Positions 56,906 through 64,000 of a DNA stretch of 64,000 bases are shown here, piece by piece. A program made the translations under genes and the position numbers. The DNA lies in NCBI RefSeq assembly GCF_900101905.1, contig NZ_FNAJ01000004.1:1-64000 (forward strand), given 5' to 3'. Under the pieces are notes generated by a model. The model made no database searches. It saw only the letters and a list, made by a program, of their open reading frames with translations, and was not told the origin of the DNA. Each line of letters begins with the position of its first letter. The first letter of the stretch is position 1. This DNA comes from Myxococcus virescens. Lineage in GTDB: Bacteria; Myxococcota; Myxococcia; Myxococcales; Myxococcaceae.

Positions 56906-57736
56906 ATGCCGGAAGTACACACTCGCGGCGGCGCCCGCATCCGCTACGACGACGCGGGTCAGGGCGAGCCCGCGCTTCTCTTCATCCCAGGGTGGTGCAC
57001 CACCCGAGCGAGCTTCCAGAAGCTGATACCCCGCTGCTCCGCTTTCCGCCGAGTCCTGTCCGTGGACATCCGGGGGCACGGCGAGTCCGAAGGTGGAGGC
57101 GCCGACTTCGACAGCACCACGGTGCTGGAGGACCTGCTCGCGGTCGTGGAGGCCAGCGGCGCGCGGCACATCGTCCCCGTGGCCATGTCCCACGCGGGTT
57201 GGTGGGCGCTCGACCTGCGACGGGCGTTGGGCCCTGCGCGTGTGCCGCGGATGGTGCTGCTGGACTGGATTGCCACCGAGCCCACCCCGGCCTTCCTCCG
57301 CGCCGTGCGCGGGCTCCAGACGGAGCGCTGGAGCCAGGTGCGAGACAGCCTGCTCCAGGGCTGGCTGGAGGGGCTCGACGACGACGCCATCCGCCGCTTC
57401 GTGCGCGACGACATGGGCGCGTTCGACGAAGCCATGTGGGCCCGGGCCGGGCGGGAGATTGAAGCGGCCTACGCCCGCGAGGGCTCTCCGCTGCGAGCGC
57501 TCGCGGCGCTGGAGCCCATGCCGCTCACGATGCACCTGTACGCGCGGCCGGAGTCACACGACTACCTGGCGGCGCAGGTGGACTTCGGCGTGGAGCATCC
57601 GGGCTTTCACGTGCTGAAGCTCCCCGCCACCAGCCACTTCCCGGCGCTGGAGGTGCCGGCGATGGTGGCCGCAGGCATCGAGGCGCTCGTCTCCGCGCGA
57701 GAGGTCCCCATCCACGCGGACGCCGTTCCGGCCTGA
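56906..57736 (+). CDS. Alpha/beta-hydrolase-fold protein, HOD-like (cofactor-free dioxygenase)
   Basis: This encodes 276 residues. The fold is alpha/beta hydrolase, but the nucleophile region is A-M-S95-H-A-G-W-W, not G-x-S-x-G. The spacing S95, D120 (V-L-L-D-W) and H244 (S-H-F-P-A-L-E) is nearly that of the Ser101, Asp126, His251 triad of HOD, which cleaves 3-hydroxy-4-quinolones with O2 and no cofactor. P-G-W30 also lines up with its Trp36; its His38 is replaced here by T32. A quinolone-signal dioxygenase or a related hydrolase are both possible. GGAGG precedes the ATG. The 296 bases upstream hold no gene. Confidence 0.65.
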   Translation: MPEVHTRGGARIRYDDAGQGEPALLFIPGWCTTRASFQKLIPRCSAFRRVLSVDIRGHGESEGGGADFDSTTVLEDLLAVVEASGARHIVPVAMSHAGWWALDLRRALGPARVPRMVLLDWIATEPTPAFLRAVRGLQTERWSQVRDSLLQGWLEGLDDDAIRRFVRDDMGAFDEAMWARAGREIEAAYAREGSPLRALAALEPMPLTMHLYARPESHDYLAAQVDFGVEHPGFHVLKLPATSHFPALEVPAMVAAGIEALVSAREVPIHADAVPA

Positions 57737-57745
57737 GGCGGCGCG

Positions 57746-57762
57746 GGGACTACCGCAGTCCC
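57746..57762. terminator. Hairpin at a convergent gene junction
   Basis: GGGACT (57746-57751), loop ACCGC, AGTCCC (57757-57762). It starts ten bases after the HOD-like gene's stop and overlaps the stop of the convergent gene. Confidence 0.45.
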
Positions 57763-58436
57763 AGGGCTTCCTTCATGCCATCGGTGCGCTCCCGGGCGCG
57801 CCGCATGGCGATGCGGTTGAGCTCGGGGTCCACGGGCAGCGGCATCCACGCCAGGTACCGGGCACCGGCCCCGCCTTCTTTGAACTGCCCGCTCGCGACG
57901 ACCATCGTCCGGTGCTGAAAGGCCTCTTCCCAGGGGGCGCACCCCGACATGGAGAAGTGCTTCACGGTGTCGTCTTTCGCCTGCGTCCAGGCGATGCAGG
58001 GGAATTCGGAGCAGTCCACCGCCACCACGTCGAGCCCCATGCCGCACTCGTTGGCGGCGCGAAAGGCCACACGCTCGAAGCCCTTCGGCGTGAAGGGCTC
58101 CGGCAGTTCGGGCGCGAAGGCGAGAGGCCGGTCTTCGGGCGCCGTGTCCTTCTCGGGCGCAGCCGGGACAGCCGCAGCGGGTTCTGGAAGCCTGCGAAGC
58201 ACGGTGGCGTCACGTGCCGCCGAGGGCGCTGTCACGGCAGCCTCCCGCCTCGGCGCCTCCGCCGGACGCGGTGCGGCGCGCGCATCGGACGGAGTGGGGG
58301 CGACGACGGAGGGCGCCTGGACGGCGGCATCCCCTGCCGGCACCTGCGAAGTGACGGAGTCCCTGCTGAACCAGACCCCGGCGGAGAATGCCAGGGCCAC
58401 AACGAGCCCCCACAGCGCGAAGCGAAGCAGTTTCAT
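57750..58436 (-). CDS. Membrane-anchored or secreted protein of unknown function
   Basis: This encodes 228 residues. An N-terminal helix (LLRFALWGLVVALAFSAGVW) is a signal anchor or uncleaved signal. An Ala/Pro-rich linker runs to about 110. The compact C-terminal domain carries four cysteines (N-E-C-G-M, D-C-S-E-F-P-C-I-A-W, S-G-C-A-P-W) that could form disulphides outside the membrane. I recognise the D-C-x-E-x-P-C style as recurring in myxobacterial exported proteins of unknown role. It begins nine bases after the next upstream gene, so the two form an operon. Confidence 0.7.
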   Translation of the reverse strand: MKLLRFALWGLVVALAFSAGVWFSRDSVTSQVPAGDAAVQAPSVVAPTPSDARAAPRPAEAPRREAAVTAPSAARDATVLRRLPEPAAAVPAAPEKDTAPEDRPLAFAPELPEPFTPKGFERVAFRAANECGMGLDVVAVDCSEFPCIAWTQAKDDTVKHFSMSGCAPWEEAFQHRTMVVASGQFKEGGAGARYLAWMPLPVDPELNRIAMRRARERTDGMKEALGLR

Positions 58437-58445
58437 GGCCCCACC

Positions 58446-58880
58446 TCATTCATCGAGGATGAACTTCACCGGGTGCCCCGCCGCGCCGAAATAGCCCGCG
58501 GGCACGTCCTTGCCGGGAACGAGCGTGAGCGCCGCTCCCTTCTTCTTGAGGACCCCTCGCTTCAGGGGCGTGTTCTTTCCCGGCAGCCCCACGGAGACCT
58601 CATAGGTTCCGGAGTCACTGCGAGTCGCCTGCAGGCGCAATGCCCCCTTCCAGTCGGGCCAGCGCACCTGGACCTCGCTTCCAGACTCGACTCGGAGGGC
58701 ATTGGCCCCCCGGCCAGCCTGCACGAGCAGGGCGACCATCTTCGCGTCGCAGAAAGCGGGCGGGTCATTGGGGCCACACGGCGGCGGAAGGGCCCAGGTG
58801 ACTCCCGGCACGCCCAGGCAGAGTCCCACCAGGAATCCAGACAGCACCACGACGCGGCGGCGACGGGCGGTTCGTGTCAT
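58446..58880 (-). CDS. Small secreted protein of unknown function
   Basis: This encodes 144 residues. A twin-Arg-like basic start (R-T-A-R-R-R-R) precedes a hydrophobic stretch (V-V-V-L-S-G-F-L-V-G-L-C-L-G) that ends near A-L-P-P-P, a likely cleavage site. The mature part has a Cys pair (C-G-P-N-D-P-P-A-F-C-D) and beta-rich sequence ending G-H-P-V-K-F-I-L-D-E. No family is recognised. It is first of a two-gene operon with the protein encoded at 57750-58436. The ATG at 58880 is chosen because it directly precedes the basic signal region. Confidence 0.7.
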   Translation of the reverse strand: MTRTARRRRVVVLSGFLVGLCLGVPGVTWALPPPCGPNDPPAFCDAKMVALLVQAGRGANALRVESGSEVQVRWPDWKGALRLQATRSDSGTYEVSVGLPGKNTPLKRGVLKKKGAALTLVPGKDVPAGYFGAAGHPVKFILDE

Positions 58881-58948
58881 GCGCTCCACGCTAGCAGCGC
58901 ATTGGGGTCCTTCCACATTCGGGCCGTCGCCCCCAGGGGCAGGTGGGA

Positions 58949-58977
58949 TTGACGCCCTTGCCTGCCCTGTTTATAAG
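58949..58977 (+). promoter_or_regulatory. Sigma-70-type promoter of the tetR-coaD operon
   Basis: TTGACG (58949-58954), 17 bases, TATAAG (58972-58977): five of six and four to five of six consensus matches with ideal spacing. The predicted start lies within the operator that follows. Confidence 0.75.
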
Positions 58978-58993
58978 TTGGTCAAACAACCAA
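58978..58993. promoter_or_regulatory. Palindromic operator, probably bound by the TetR protein
   Basis: TTGGT (58978-58982), six bases, ACCAA (58989-58993). It begins on the base after the -10 box, so a bound repressor would block the start site. It stands 14 bases before the tetR ATG. Confidence 0.7.
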
Positions 58994-59006
58994 TAAACAC
59001 ACCACC

Positions 59007-59615
59007 ATGCCCCGTCCATCCAACACCGAGGAGCGCCGTCAGCAGATTGTCGCGGGCCTGCTGAAGGTCATGTCGGAGCGCGGTTACGAGCGCGCGTCCG
59101 TGAGCGAAATCGCGAAGGCGGCGGGGTTGAGCCCGGGACTGGTGCACTACCACTTCAGTGGCAAGCAGGAGATTCTCCTCACGCTGGTGGAGCAGCTCGC
59201 GGCGCAGGCGCGGCAGCGGGTGGCGACGCGGCTGGAACGGGTGAAGGGCCCGGACGCCCGCGCCCGCGTGGACGCTTTCGTGGAGGCCTTCCTCGCCACG
59301 GGCGGCGACGCGGCCCCGGCGGCCGTCGCGAGCTGGGTCACCATCAGCGCGGAGGCCATCCGGCAGCCCGAGGTACGAGCCATCTACGCGCAGGTGGTGC
59401 GCGCCGACCTGGAGCACCTGACGTCGCTCGTCGCCGCCGTGGTGGGACGGCGCAAGGCGCCCGCGCTGGCGGCCGGGCTGTTCGCCGCCGTGCAGGGCTA
59501 CTTCGTGCTCGCCGCCAGCGTCCCGGGCCTGGTCCCCGCGGGCTCCGCCGCCAGCACGGTGAAGCGCATGGCCGCGGGACTGCTGGACCCGGCCGGCGCG
59601 AAGGAGGACGCATGA
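59007..59615 (+). CDS. TetR-family transcriptional regulator
   Basis: This encodes 202 residues. The N-terminal helix-turn-helix (about 10-57) is clear: R-R-Q-Q-I-V-A-G-L-L-K-V, Y-E-R-A-S-V-S-E-I-A-K-A-A-G-L-S-P-G-L-V-H-Y-H-F. The rest is the helical ligand domain; it resembles the BetI/AcrR-like subgroup with a TetR_C domain. A palindrome overlaps its own promoter, so self-repression is likely. The stop overlaps the next start (ATGA), placing the transporter, coaD and a hydrolase gene under the same control. Confidence 0.92.
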   Translation: MPRPSNTEERRQQIVAGLLKVMSERGYERASVSEIAKAAGLSPGLVHYHFSGKQEILLTLVEQLAAQARQRVATRLERVKGPDARARVDAFVEAFLATGGDAAPAAVASWVTISAEAIRQPEVRAIYAQVVRADLEHLTSLVAAVVGRRKAPALAAGLFAAVQGYFVLAASVPGLVPAGSAASTVKRMAAGLLDPAGAKEDA

Positions 59616-60823
59616 GGACGGCCACGAAGCTGGGGCTCCTCTCCAGCCTCTACCTGTCACAGGGGCTTCCCTTCGGCTTCTTCACCCAGGCCCTGCCCGT
59701 GCTGCTGCGCCATCAGGGCCTGTCGTTGCCTTCCATCGGATTGGCGCACCTGCTGGCGCTGCCCTGGGCGCTCAAGTTCCTCTGGGCCCCGCCCATGGAC
59801 CGGCACGGTTCGGCGAGGTGGGGCCGACGGCGCGGCTACATCCTGCCGCTGCAGTGCCTGTCGTCGGGGCTCCTGCTGGCGCTCGCGCTCCCCGAAGGCG
59901 GCCCGGACATGCGGCTGCTGATGGCCGCGGTGCTGGGCATCAACCTCCTGGCCGCCACGCAGGACGTGGCCACCGACGGGCTGGCGGTGGACCTGCTCGC
60001 ACCGGCCGAGCGCGGCTGGGGCAACGGCATCCAGGTGGCGGCCTACCGCGTCGGGATGATTCTGGGTGGAGGCGTGATGCTCGCTGTCTTCGACGCGGTG
60101 GGCTGGCGCCCCACGTTCCTCGCGTTGGGCACACTGCTGCTCCTGGCCACCGTGCCCGTTGCCCTCTTCCGCGAGCCCCCCACCGCGCCACCACCCGCGC
60201 AGAGCCTGGGCCTGCGATGGTGGCTGAAACGTCCGGGGGCCGGCCCGTGGCTCACGCTGCTCGTCGTCTACAAGGCGGGCGAAGCCCTGGCCACCGGGAT
60301 GCTGCGCACCTTCCTGGTCGACGAGGGCCTGTCGCTGACGGCCATCGGCTGGCTGTTGGGCGGCGTGGGCTTCACCGCGGGACTCGTGGGGGCGCTGCTG
60401 GGAGGCGGTCTGGTGGTGCGGCTCGGACGGCGACGGGCGTTGCTCGTCTTCGGAGGCATCCAGGCCGGCGCGGTGCTGCTCTACGCACTGGCGGCTCGAG
60501 GCCCCACGTCCCTGCCCCTGCTCACCCTCGTCTGCGGCGTCGAGTACGTGGCCAGCGGCATGGCCACCGCGGCCGTCTTCACCGCGATGATGGACGCCTG
60601 CCGGCCGGACCACGCCGCCACGGACTACACCGTGCAGGCGTCCCTGGTGGTGCTGGCCACGGGCGCCGCCGCCGCGCTGAGTGGCTTCAGCGCCCAGGCC
60701 CTTGGCTATGCCGGCCACTTCACGCTGGCCGCGTTCCTGTGCGCGGCGGGCACGCTGTACGCCGCCTTCTCCTTCCACCCGCTCCAGAGCCCGAACGCCG
60801 AGGCCGCTCCCGAGGTGTCGTGA
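59612..60823 (+). CDS. MFS transporter, AmpG/RhtX-like
   Basis: This encodes 403 residues with about 12 membrane helices. L-Y-L-S-Q-G-L-P-F-G-F-F-T-Q-A-L-P and A-A-T-Q-D-V-A-T-D-G-L-A-V-D-L-L are typical of the AmpG / acetyl-CoA-transporter / siderophore-uptake (RhtX/FptX) branch of the major facilitator family. The substrate may be a muropeptide, siderophore or CoA-type compound. It overlaps tetR by four bases and coaD by one (TGATG), so translation is coupled along the operon. Confidence 0.85.
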   Translation: MRTATKLGLLSSLYLSQGLPFGFFTQALPVLLRHQGLSLPSIGLAHLLALPWALKFLWAPPMDRHGSARWGRRRGYILPLQCLSSGLLLALALPEGGPDMRLLMAAVLGINLLAATQDVATDGLAVDLLAPAERGWGNGIQVAAYRVGMILGGGVMLAVFDAVGWRPTFLALGTLLLLATVPVALFREPPTAPPPAQSLGLRWWLKRPGAGPWLTLLVVYKAGEALATGMLRTFLVDEGLSLTAIGWLLGGVGFTAGLVGALLGGGLVVRLGRRRALLVFGGIQAGAVLLYALAARGPTSLPLLTLVCGVEYVASGMATAAVFTAMMDACRPDHAATDYTVQASLVVLATGAAAALSGFSAQALGYAGHFTLAAFLCAAGTLYAAFSFHPLQSPNAEAAPEVS

Positions 60824-61320
60824 TGACCATCGCCGTCTATGCCGGCAGCTTCGACCCCGTCACCGCCGGCCACATGTCCGTCGTCCGGCAGGCGGCCCGC
60901 CTCTTCGGCCACGTCGTGGTGGTGGTGGCCGTCAACCCGGACAAGCAGAGCCTGCTGTCCGCCGACGAGCGCGTGGCGCTCCTCCGCGAAGCCGTGGCGC
61001 ACCACCCCAACGTCACCGTGGCGCGCACGCAGGGGCTCATCGTCGACTTCGCGCGGGACATTGGCGCCAGCGTCCTGCTGCGCGGCGTGCGCGGCGCCAC
61101 GGATGCCCAGTTCGAGACGACGCTGGCGCAGAACAACCGCGCACTGGCGCCCGAGCTGTCCACCCTCTTCCTCCCAGCCGAAGCCCACCTGGCCGAGGTG
61201 AGCAGCAGCGGACTCAAGGCGCGCGTGGCGCGCGGCGAGGACGTTTCCGCCTTCTGTCCACCGGCCGTCGCGGCGAAACTTCGGGAGCGACTCGACCCTT
61301 CCCTCCGGAGCCTGCCTTGA
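60823..61320 (+). CDS. coaD: Phosphopantetheine adenylyltransferase
   Basis: This encodes 165 residues. It transfers AMP to 4'-phosphopantetheine, the fourth step of coenzyme A synthesis. The nucleotidyltransferase motif is Y-A-G-S-F-D-P-V-T-A-G-H; R-G-V-R-G-A-T-D-A-Q-F-E and S-S-S-G-L-K-A-R-V-A-R-G-E-D-V-S-A-F are family hallmarks. Its start overlaps the transporter stop and its stop overlaps the next start. Finding this normally essential gene in a TetR-controlled operon is unusual; an internal promoter may exist but was not seen. Confidence 0.95.
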   Translation: MTIAVYAGSFDPVTAGHMSVVRQAARLFGHVVVVVAVNPDKQSLLSADERVALLREAVAHHPNVTVARTQGLIVDFARDIGASVLLRGVRGATDAQFETTLAQNNRALAPELSTLFLPAEAHLAEVSSSGLKARVARGEDVSAFCPPAVAAKLRERLDPSLRSLP

Positions 61321-62063
61321 GCCTGTCCTTCATCACCCTCGGCATCGGCGACGCCTTCTCCGCCCTGCGCTATTCGTCCTGTTTCGCCGTGGAGGCGGAG
61401 GACCAGGTGCTGCTGGTGGACTGCCCGCATCCCATCCGGAAGATGATGCGCGAGGCGTCCGAGTCCTCCGGCGTGCCCCTGGACGCGGACCGCGTCAGCG
61501 CCGTGGCCCTCACCCACCTGCACGCGGACCACGCTTCGGGTCTGGAGAGCCTGGGCTACTTCTCCTTCTTCGTGCTGCAGCGGAAGCTGGAGGTGTTGGC
61601 CCACCCCGCCGTCGCGAACCGGCTGTGGGAAGGCAACCTGGCCGCGGGCATGGAGTGCCTCATCGAGCGGCGCGGGGAGCCCCCCAACGACAAGCACTTC
61701 GAGGACTACTTCGACCACACGCCGCTCTCCACGGAGGCCGCCGTGCGGCACGGACCCTTTCTCATCGAGAGCCGGATGACGTACCACCACGTGCCCACCA
61801 CCGCGCTGCGCATCCACGCGGGGGGCCGCTGCCTGGGGTACAGCGCGGACACCGCCTTCGACGAGGGCCTCATCGACTGGCTCTCCAAGGCGGACCTCAT
61901 CATCCACGAGACGAACTACGGCGTGCACACGCCCTACGAGAAGCTGGCGGCGCTGCCCGCCGAGCTGCGCGCCCGGATGCGGCTCATCCACTACCCGGAT
62001 GACTTCGACACCAGCGCGAGCCTCATCGAACCGCTCGCACAGGGCCGGCGCTACAACGTCTGA
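61317..62063 (+). CDS. Metallo-beta-lactamase-fold hydrolase
   Basis: This encodes 248 residues. The zinc motif H-x-H-x-D-H is in L-T-H-L-H-A-D-H-A-S-G; later ligands include H-H-V-P-T-T, C-L-G-Y-S-A-D-T-A-F-D and L-I-H-Y-P. The pattern resembles RNase Z / PhnP-type phosphodiesterases. A cyclic-nucleotide or phosphodiester substrate is possible. The TTG at 61317 overlaps the coaD stop (TTGA), and GGAG precedes it; the protein then opens with S-L-S-F-I-T-L-G-I-G-D. It ends the operon, before a strong hairpin. Confidence 0.8.
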   Translation: MSLSFITLGIGDAFSALRYSSCFAVEAEDQVLLVDCPHPIRKMMREASESSGVPLDADRVSAVALTHLHADHASGLESLGYFSFFVLQRKLEVLAHPAVANRLWEGNLAAGMECLIERRGEPPNDKHFEDYFDHTPLSTEAAVRHGPFLIESRMTYHHVPTTALRIHAGGRCLGYSADTAFDEGLIDWLSKADLIIHETNYGVHTPYEKLAALPAELRARMRLIHYPDDFDTSASLIEPLAQGRRYNV

Positions 62064-62074
62064 GGCGCGAACGA

Positions 62075-62101
62075 GCGCCCGGGAGACTCCACCCCGGGCG
62101 C
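62075..62101. terminator. Strong bidirectional hairpin
   Basis: GCGCCCGGG (62075-62083), nine-base loop, CCCGGGCGC (62093-62101), 12 bases past the metallo-hydrolase stop and 17 bases past the convergent amylase stop. It has a perfect 9-bp stem. Confidence 0.7.
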
Positions 62102-62117
62102 CCGGTGCCGTCAGGCG

Positions 62118-64000
62118 CTACTGCGAGAAGATGACCAGCGAGTAGGGACCGATGGCGAACGACGCGTTATGCGACAGGCCGTCCTTCGCGCCACTGTAGG
62201 CCACGGTGTCAATCGACGCCGTGTTGCCGAAGTCGCCCGAGTACCCGTTCCAGTCGCTGTTGAAGCGCGCGTACCACATGCCCCCGCGCGGGAAGCCGAT
62301 GTTGTAGCTGGGGAAGTACGTGCCGCTGAAGTTGGCGACGATGACGACGTCATCCCCCGGCCCGCCGTTCTCCCAACGGTGGTACGCAATCACCTTGCCG
62401 CTGTTGTTGACGTGGTGGACGTTGACGTTGCCACCGCGTAGGCCGCGCGTGTTGTTGAACCAGTTGCGGCGCAGGCGGATGAGGTCGCGGTACAGCGTCC
62501 GGATGCCGCTGTAAGTGCTGTTCTTGCCCCAGTCCACGGGGTCCGTGTCCTGGAAGTAGCCGTCCTCGAGGAACTCCTGGCCCTGGAAGATCATCGGGAT
62601 GCCAGGCGAGGTGAAGACGACGCCCGCCGCCAGCGTGGAGCGCTTCTTGGCGGCCCAGCTGCCTGCGTTGCCCGGCCAGATCTCCTCCGGGACGCGCGCC
62701 TTGCCGTTGGCCACCTCGTCGTGGCTCTCCGAGTAGATGACGCGCGCGGTGTGCCGCCCGCTGTAGCGCTGGGTGATGGCGTTGCGTACCGCGTTCATGT
62801 CACGGCCGCTGTCGTTCGACGCGATGACCGCCGCGCGGATGGCGTGCACGAAGTCGCCGCCCCACTGCGAGTCGAAGCCCGCGCCGCCCGAGGTGTCGGA
62901 CGTGGCGTCGTTGGTGATGGAGTCACCACCGCCGAAGTCCTCGGCGATGCTGATCTTCCACGGCTGCGTGGCGTTGATTTCGCGGTTGATGGAGCGGAAC
63001 ACGCGCCACGCGTCGGGGATGGCGGTGGTGTCGCTGCCATTCTGCGTGCGCATGTACTTGGTGGCGTCCCAGCGCAGACCGTCACCCCGGAAGGAATGGG
63101 TGAGGTTCATCATCGAGTCGCGAATGTACGCGCGGACCTCGGGGCGGCCGTAGTCCGGGCGGGTGTCGCCCCACGGCGTGCTCTTGCGCCAGTCGTTGTA
63201 GAAGTACTCGCCGCCCGAGCCCAGGCAGTCGCCGCTGAAGCACCACATGGGCAGGTCGCTGGGGCCGTAGTGGTTGTGCACCACGTCGAAGATGACGCCG
63301 ATGCCACGCATGTGCGCCTCGTCCACGAAGCGCTTCATGTCGTTGGGGTGCCCGTAGGCGCTCTCCGGCGCGAACGGGAAGGCGGCGTTGTAGCCCCAGG
63401 AGAAGTCACCAGCGAACTCGTACGCGGGCATGACCTTGATCATGTTCGCGCCCAGGTCCCGGACGTGGTCGAGCCTGGCAATCGCGCTGTTCCAGTTGCC
63501 GGGGCCGAAGCCGGGCGAGTCGTGGAACGTGCCGACGTGCATCTCGTAGATGATCATCTCGTTGAAGCCAGGGCTGCTGTACTGCTGCGCGTTCCACCAG
63601 TACTCGCCGTGGTCGTAGATGATGCTGGAGCCGGTGGAGTTCTCCTGCCACGCCGAGCGGGGGTCCGCCCGCCACGCGTCGCTGCCCCACTGGTTGCGGG
63701 TGATGAACTTGTACTTCTGGCCCTTCACCGCGCCCGCCACATCGCCGGAGAAGTTGCCGTTGAACTCGTTGCCCAGCTCAATCCAGGTGCCCCAGCCGTT
63801 GAAATCGCCGGAGACGAACACCCGGCTCGCCATCGGCGCCCAGACGCGGAACGTGGTGCCACCCGCATAGACGGTGGCGCCCATGCCGGGCCGCGTGGAC
63901 GAGCTGAGCTGCTGGCTGATGACCGCCGTCTCTTCCGCGGAACCTCGCGGCGCTTCGAGCGCGGACTCCCCACAGCCGGCAATCACACCCGCCAGCAGGA
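62118..64000 (-). CDS. Lipoprotein GH13 alpha-amylase-family enzyme (5' end cut)
   Basis: About 627 residues are visible; the start lies beyond the right edge. The first visible residues L-L-A-G-V-I-A-G-C give a lipobox, so it is exported. A CBM48-type sandwich (F-R-V-W-A-P-M-A-S-R-V-F-V-S-G-D-F-N-G-W) precedes the (beta/alpha)8 barrel with conserved regions D-V-V-H-N-H-Y-G, G-L-R-W-D-A-T, S-I-A-E-D-F-G-G and Y-S-E-S-H-D-E. These carry the catalytic Asp, Glu and Asp. A C-terminal beta domain ends it. It resembles glycogen-branching or amylase enzymes acting on external starch or glycogen. Confidence 0.88.
   Translation of the reverse strand, partial: LLAGVIAGCGESALEAPRGSAEETAVISQQLSSSTRPGMGATVYAGGTTFRVWAPMASRVFVSGDFNGWGTWIELGNEFNGNFSGDVAGAVKGQKYKFITRNQWGSDAWRADPRSAWQENSTGSSIIYDHGEYWWNAQQYSSPGFNEMIIYEMHVGTFHDSPGFGPGNWNSAIARLDHVRDLGANMIKVMPAYEFAGDFSWGYNAAFPFAPESAYGHPNDMKRFVDEAHMRGIGVIFDVVHNHYGPSDLPMWCFSGDCLGSGGEYFYNDWRKSTPWGDTRPDYGRPEVRAYIRDSMMNLTHSFRGDGLRWDATKYMRTQNGSDTTAIPDAWRVFRSINREINATQPWKISIAEDFGGGDSITNDATSDTSGGAGFDSQWGGDFVHAIRAAVIASNDSGRDMNAVRNAITQRYSGRHTARVIYSESHDEVANGKARVPEEIWPGNAGSWAAKKRSTLAAGVVFTSPGIPMIFQGQEFLEDGYFQDTDPVDWGKNSTYSGIRTLYRDLIRLRRNWFNNTRGLRGGNVNVHHVNNSGKVIAYHRWENGGPGDDVVIVANFSGTYFPSYNIGFPRGGMWYARFNSDWNGYSGDFGNTASIDTVAYSGAKDGLSHNASFAIGPYSLVIFSQ

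Overview
The window comes from a myxobacterium, most likely Myxococcus or a close relative. The DNA is strongly GC-rich, with G or C at most third codon positions. One exported protein (21869-23119, minus) ends in a MYXO-CTERM-type tail (Gly-Cys-Ser-Cys, hydrophobic helix, Arg cluster). Alanine/proline-rich lipoproteins, TPR proteins and degenerate GGDEF proteins also fit. Most of the window is ordinary chromosome. The only mobile DNA seen is the right end of an IS5-family element at the left edge.

Layout. 1-3600: IS end, a small Cys-rich membrane protein, a decayed LuxR-type remnant, a GNAT/YdeI-like pair, a TIMP-like secreted protein and a cupin. 3750-10930: cold-shock protein; an envelope sensing cluster (His-rich Spy-like protein, His-rich secreted peptide, OmpR-type regulator, kinase with a His-rich N-terminus); then a cupredoxin lipoprotein, an ABC-2 exporter and haem O synthase, suggesting metal (copper) handling linked to respiration. 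11200-19900: TPR membrane protein, tRNA-Ala(CGC), and a DUF2760-Hsp70-Hsp70 cluster of unknown role. 20000-23120: secreted 5'-nucleotidase-like and phytase-like proteins, a plausible phosphate-scavenging pair. 23260-32340: GDP-deoxyhexose synthesis (gmd, rmd) and three glycosyltransferase genes, one with two GT4 domains, interrupted by an unknown gene, a NADAR protein and a lipoprotein.

32500-36280 holds a 1259-residue fused flavo-iron-sulfur oxidoreductase joining GltD-like and PyrK/NfnA-like parts. Then come sixA-cyaY, a degenerate REC/GGDEF protein, and the conserved rpsB-tsf-pyrH-frr translation block (minus strand) next to secA. 46500-55700: rlmM, a GGDEF-like protein, an M23 peptidase, a PP2C phosphatase, recN with a possible LexA box, and a SWIM-SNF2 helicase. 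56000-62060: apt, an alpha/beta-hydrolase-fold protein whose active site resembles cofactor-free quinolone dioxygenases, two small exported proteins, and a tightly coupled tetR-MFS-coaD-metallo-hydrolase operon behind a clear promoter and palindromic operator. The right edge cuts a lipoprotein GH13 alpha-amylase-family gene.

Most convergent pairs are separated by strong hairpins, two of which lie inside the 3' end of a coding region. Functions come from motif recognition by eye; no database or computed search was run.
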